Of a stretch of 64,000 bases of DNA, positions 61,216 through 64,000 are shown in pieces. The translations under genes and the position numbers were made by a program. The notes under the pieces are model-generated. The model had not been told where the DNA came from and ran no database searches. It was given only the letters and a program-made list of their open reading frames with translations. This DNA is from Woeseiaceae bacterium (GTDB taxonomy: Bacteria; Pseudomonadota; Gammaproteobacteria; Steroidobacterales; Woeseiaceae). Each line of letters starts with the position of its first letter. Within the stretch, counting starts at the first letter, position 1. The DNA lies in contig JANQLK010000027.1 in assembly GCA_028280615.1 (NCBI GenBank), positions 105,160-169,159 of the forward strand, read 5' to 3'.

Positions 61216-61875
61216 ATGGCCGATCCCGTATCGTTGGCCATCGATGCGACCGATCTCGGCTTCAGCTACGGGAGCAAACCGGTTTTGCGCATGGACAGTT
61301 GCCGGCTGGAGCGCGGCGGGAGTGCCGCCGTCATCGGCCCGTCAGGCTGCGGAAAAACGACCCTCCTGCACCTGTTGGCCGGACTCATTCGCCCGGCGAC
61401 CGGTTCGATTCGCGTACTGGGACAAGACCTCGATGAGCTCCGCGGAGCGCAGCTCGACCGGTTTCGAGGGAAGAGGATCGGTCTCGTGTTCCAGCGACTG
61501 CATCTCTTGCCGGCGCTGAGCGTCAGGGAGAACGTGCTGCTCGCCCAGCGGCTCGGCGGGCGCCGGGCTGGCGCGGCTCGAGTGGCGATGCTCTTCGAGC
61601 AGCTCGATCTTCTCGGCCTCGAGGATCGCAAACCGTCCATGCTGAGCCAGGGCCAGGCGCAGCGAGTCGCCATCGCTCGTGCGCTGGTGCACGGCCCGGA
61701 GCTCATCATGGCCGATGAACCGACGTCGGCGCTGGACGACGGGAATGCCAGGCGGGCGCTGGCGCTGTTGCAGTCGTCGGCCCGGAGTATCGGTGCCGCT
61801 CTGCTGGTCGTGACGCATGACCAGCGCGTCCGCGGTCGCCTCGACGGCGAGTTCGAGCTCGAGGCACCCTCGTGA
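61216..61875 (+). CDS. ABC transporter ATP-binding protein (LolD/MacB type)
   Basis: About 219 residues from the ATG at 61216; a start at 61111 would lie only 13 bases from the Zur-type box and add a low-complexity Pro/Ala stretch. Walker A VIGPSGCGKTTLLHLLAG, signature MLSQGQAQRVAIARALV, Walker B LIMADEPTSALDDGN, H-loop VVTHDQRVRGRLDG. It works with the FtsX-like permease that starts inside its stop codon (GTGA). Such ATPases drive lipoprotein or peptide extraction; with the His-rich permease a metal-linked role is likely (compare the Vibrio Zrg system, from memory). Confidence 0.88.
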   Translation: MADPVSLAIDATDLGFSYGSKPVLRMDSCRLERGGSAAVIGPSGCGKTTLLHLLAGLIRPATGSIRVLGQDLDELRGAQLDRFRGKRIGLVFQRLHLLPALSVRENVLLAQRLGGRRAGAARVAMLFEQLDLLGLEDRKPSMLSQGQAQRVAIARALVHGPELIMADEPTSALDDGNARRALALLQSSARSIGAALLVVTHDQRVRGRLDGEFELEAPS

Positions 61876-63182
61876 CCTGGCTGCGTCTCGCGATTGCAAA
61901 CCTCGGCCTGTCGCCGCTGACCTCGGCCGTCAACGTACTGCTGATGGCTCTCGGTACCGCCAGTATCGTGCTGCTGATCCTGGCGGGCTCCCAGCTCTCC
62001 GACACGTTGACGCGGGACGCCCGCGGCATCGACCTCGTGCTGGGGCCTAAGGGCAGCCCGGTCCAGCTCGTGCTGTCCGCGGTGTACCACGCCGATTTGC
62101 CGCCCGGGAACATCCGGCTCGAAGAGGCCGGGCGCTGGGCTGCCGATTCCCGCGTCGAGGCCGCCATCCCAGTCTCGCTTGGCGACAGTCATCGCGGCTA
62201 CCGGATCGTTGGGACCACGGCAGATTACGCTGAACACTACGGCGCCAGACTTGCGTCGGGACGCTCATGGGACTCGCCGCTGGAGGCCGTGGCGGGATCG
62301 TCCGTCGCGCTGGCCGTCGGACTGGCACCGGGATCGAGTTTCGACAGTGCGCACGGCCTCGAAGAGGGTGGCCAGAGTCACGAGTCGCATCCCTACCGGG
62401 TCGTCGGCGTGCTCGAGCCGACCGGGTCGGTCATCGACCGCCTGATTCTCACGTCGCTTCAGAGCGTGTGGAATCTCCACGCGCGGAAAGCCTCGCACGC
62501 GCAAGAGGCCGGAGGCCACGCTGGTGTGGACCATGAGGAAGAGGAGGGCCACGGCGACGACGATGCGCACGGCCATGATAATGCTCCCGATCCGGAACAC
62601 GCGGCACACGAGTACGAACACAGCCAGGCCGATCCCGATCGCGAGATCACCGCGATGCTGCTCCGCTACCGGACTCCCCTGGCGGCGATGACCCTGCCGC
62701 GGGAGATCAACGCCGCGGGCAATCTCCAGGCGGCGGCGCCCGCCATGGAAGTCGCGCGAATCCTGCAGCTGGTTGGCATCGGGCTGGATGGGCTCAGTGC
62801 GTTCTCCTGGGTGCTGATCGTGACCGCGGCGCTGTCCGTGTTTGCGGCACTGTATGGATCGCTGCGAGCACGGCGTGGCGATCTCGCCATCCTTCGTTGT
62901 CTTGGTGCGACGCGCTCGGAGCTGCTGATCGCTCTGCTTCTCGAGGGGCTGTTGTTGTCGATTCTCGGCACGTCGCTTGGGTTCATTGCGGCGCATGGCG
63001 CGATGGAGTTACTGGGCGGCTGGCTCGAAGACACGCGCGGGCTGGTCCTGACCGGATGGACCTGGATACCCACCGAGACCTTGCTGCTGTTGGGTCTGTT
63101 CGGCGTAGGCGCCGTTGCCGCGGCGATACCCGCGGTGCAGGCCTATCGCACGGACGTTGCAAGGGTTCTGGCGGAAGCATGA
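61872..63182 (+). CDS. FtsX-like ABC permease with His-rich loop
   Basis: 436 residues. TM1 near residues 15-40 (VLLMALGTASIVLLILAGS), a large periplasmic domain, and three C-terminal TM helices with the FtsX pattern (LRARRGDLAILRCLGATRSE). At about residues 213-253 lies an acidic His-rich insert with pieces VDHEEEEGHGDDDAHGHDN and HAAHEYEHSQ, a likely zinc-binding loop in the periplasm. GTG start overlapping the ATPase stop; its own stop overlaps the next ATG. Confidence 0.88.
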   Translation: MTWLRLAIANLGLSPLTSAVNVLLMALGTASIVLLILAGSQLSDTLTRDARGIDLVLGPKGSPVQLVLSAVYHADLPPGNIRLEEAGRWAADSRVEAAIPVSLGDSHRGYRIVGTTADYAEHYGARLASGRSWDSPLEAVAGSSVALAVGLAPGSSFDSAHGLEEGGQSHESHPYRVVGVLEPTGSVIDRLILTSLQSVWNLHARKASHAQEAGGHAGVDHEEEEGHGDDDAHGHDNAPDPEHAAHEYEHSQADPDREITAMLLRYRTPLAAMTLPREINAAGNLQAAAPAMEVARILQLVGIGLDGLSAFSWVLIVTAALSVFAALYGSLRARRGDLAILRCLGATRSELLIALLLEGLLLSILGTSLGFIAAHGAMELLGGWLEDTRGLVLTGWTWIPTETLLLLGLFGVGAVAAAIPAVQAYRTDVARVLAEA

Positions 63183-64000
63183 GGATGTGGACTGTCGATC
63201 GGAGTTCCGCGGCCCGACCGGCCTCAATCGCCATGCTCGCCTCGATCGCATTGATTACCGTGGCCGCCGCCGAGACGAACGATAGCGATTCGAAGCAGCT
63301 GGGCGGACTGACGGCTGACGAGCTGGCGGCCGCGCCGCCGGAACCGGATCCGTGGACACCCGGCGAACCGCGGCCGGTTGCGGCGGCCGATGCGACGGGT
63401 GTCAGAATCACACCCTTGGTCGAGCGCGGCTACCTCGACGAGGAAGGCCGCTACGTCATTGACTTGATGGAGGACGACTACGTCTACATCGCCGTGCGCG
63501 TCGAAACCGGGCAGGGGCGGCCTGTCGAGGACGCCGAGCCTCGCGTGTCACTTGAAGGCACGAGTCGGCTGCTCGAGCCCGTGGAGGTCTCCATGTCGCC
63601 GACGACGAACGAGTACGGCATCGTCGAGTTTGCGGTCGTCGCCGGGGAAATGGGTCTCGACCGCATCGGTGTCGACTATGACGACGCCAGCATCGAGATT
63701 CTGATCAACGTGATCAGCATGCGCGCGAACGACTTCCTGCTGCCGGAGCTTGGGGAGGACCAGCTTTCGTGGGACGATTTGCTGCGGGCAGAGGTTCGCT
63801 ATGCGGACATGATCCTGTATGCGGAATTCCCCGAGGCCGTCACAGAGCGATCCGGCGACACGGTGAAGATCGCCGGGTTTATGATGCCGCTCGAAACCGG
63901 TATGACACAGCAATGGTTCCTGCTCACATCGCATCCTCCGGGCTGCTATTTTCACGTTCCGGGCGGCCCCGCCGGCGCCGTGGAGGTGTTCGCCGAAGAG
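63179..64000 (+). CDS. DUF3299-domain secreted protein (3' end outside the window)
   Basis: ATG at 63179 overlaps the permease stop (ATGA); 274 codons are seen and the frame is open at the window edge. Signal-like start (MLASIALITVAAAE). The middle is a beta domain (YVYIAVRVETGQGRPVEDAE), and the end VKIAGFMMPLETG, then QQWFLLTSHPPGCYFHVPGG is the DUF3299 signature with a Cys and His. Probably the periplasmic partner of the ABC pair in metal handling. Confidence 0.82.
   Translation, partial: MRMWTVDRSSAARPASIAMLASIALITVAAAETNDSDSKQLGGLTADELAAAPPEPDPWTPGEPRPVAAADATGVRITPLVERGYLDEEGRYVIDLMEDDYVYIAVRVETGQGRPVEDAEPRVSLEGTSRLLEPVEVSMSPTTNEYGIVEFAVVAGEMGLDRIGVDYDDASIEILINVISMRANDFLLPELGEDQLSWDDLLRAEVRYADMILYAEFPEAVTERSGDTVKIAGFMMPLETGMTQQWFLLTSHPPGCYFHVPGGPAGAVEVFAEE

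Noticed and set aside
1..64000. CRISPR arrays, rRNA genes or a replication origin
   Set aside because: No regularly spaced repeats, rRNA-like stretches or DnaA-box clusters were seen.

Overview
The window looks like a chromosomal stretch of a high-GC Gammaproteobacterium, possibly a marine Woeseia- or Steroidobacter-like lineage. This is inferred from TonB receptors, S9 and DUF885 peptidases, FecI/FecR signalling, Zur-type boxes and a LuxR/LuxI pair; no rRNA or complete tRNA is present to place it better. Most genes have 58-65% GC by eye. A few islands (14.6-16 kb, 48.8-57 kb) are visibly AT-richer.

Left part (0-32 kb): a LysR regulator; a DUF885 lipoprotein; a Tat-exported polysaccharide deacetylase; a TonB receptor under a near-perfect Zur-like palindrome, followed by an ABC-2 ATPase and two DUF3526-type permeases; proB-proA; then an accessory zone with a dead duplicate of a membrane-anchored gene, a degenerate MBL-fold protein, two miniature inverted-repeat elements and an IS3-type transposase relic. 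Next come two tandem serine hydrolases, a methanethiol-oxidase cluster (mauG-like, mtoX, SCO1), a GST, a MerR/TipAS regulator, a frameshifted PLP decarboxylase and a membrane-bound AraC regulator with a DUF998 partner.

Middle (32-48.5 kb): an S9 peptidase, an amidohydrolase, small secreted proteins, a DUF1963 protein, an XRE/ImmA pair, and a quorum-sensing operon luxR-luxI-small helical protein-XRE with lux-box-like dyads. Two GntR regulators and an ABC exporter follow.

The main find (48.8-59.1 kb) is a lasso-peptide locus. The leader peptidase (RRE + protease, B) and the lasso cyclase (C) are followed by two 30-codon precursor genes. These are too short for ordinary ORF callers and have exceptionally short 12-residue leaders ahead of 18-residue cores. 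Convergent to them are an AtxE2-like lasso isopeptidase, a TonB receptor with an STN signalling domain, FecR and a FecI-type sigma factor. Read together: make, possibly export, recapture, sense and linearise a lasso peptide, possibly under quorum control.

Right end (59.2-64 kb): an XRE regulator and a small helical protein diverge from a perfect 40-bp palindrome. That small protein has two paralogues in the window (35.3 and 42.8 kb). Last is a second Zur-type box between a MerC-domain gene and an ABC ATPase / His-rich FtsX-like permease / DUF3299 set, probably a zinc system.
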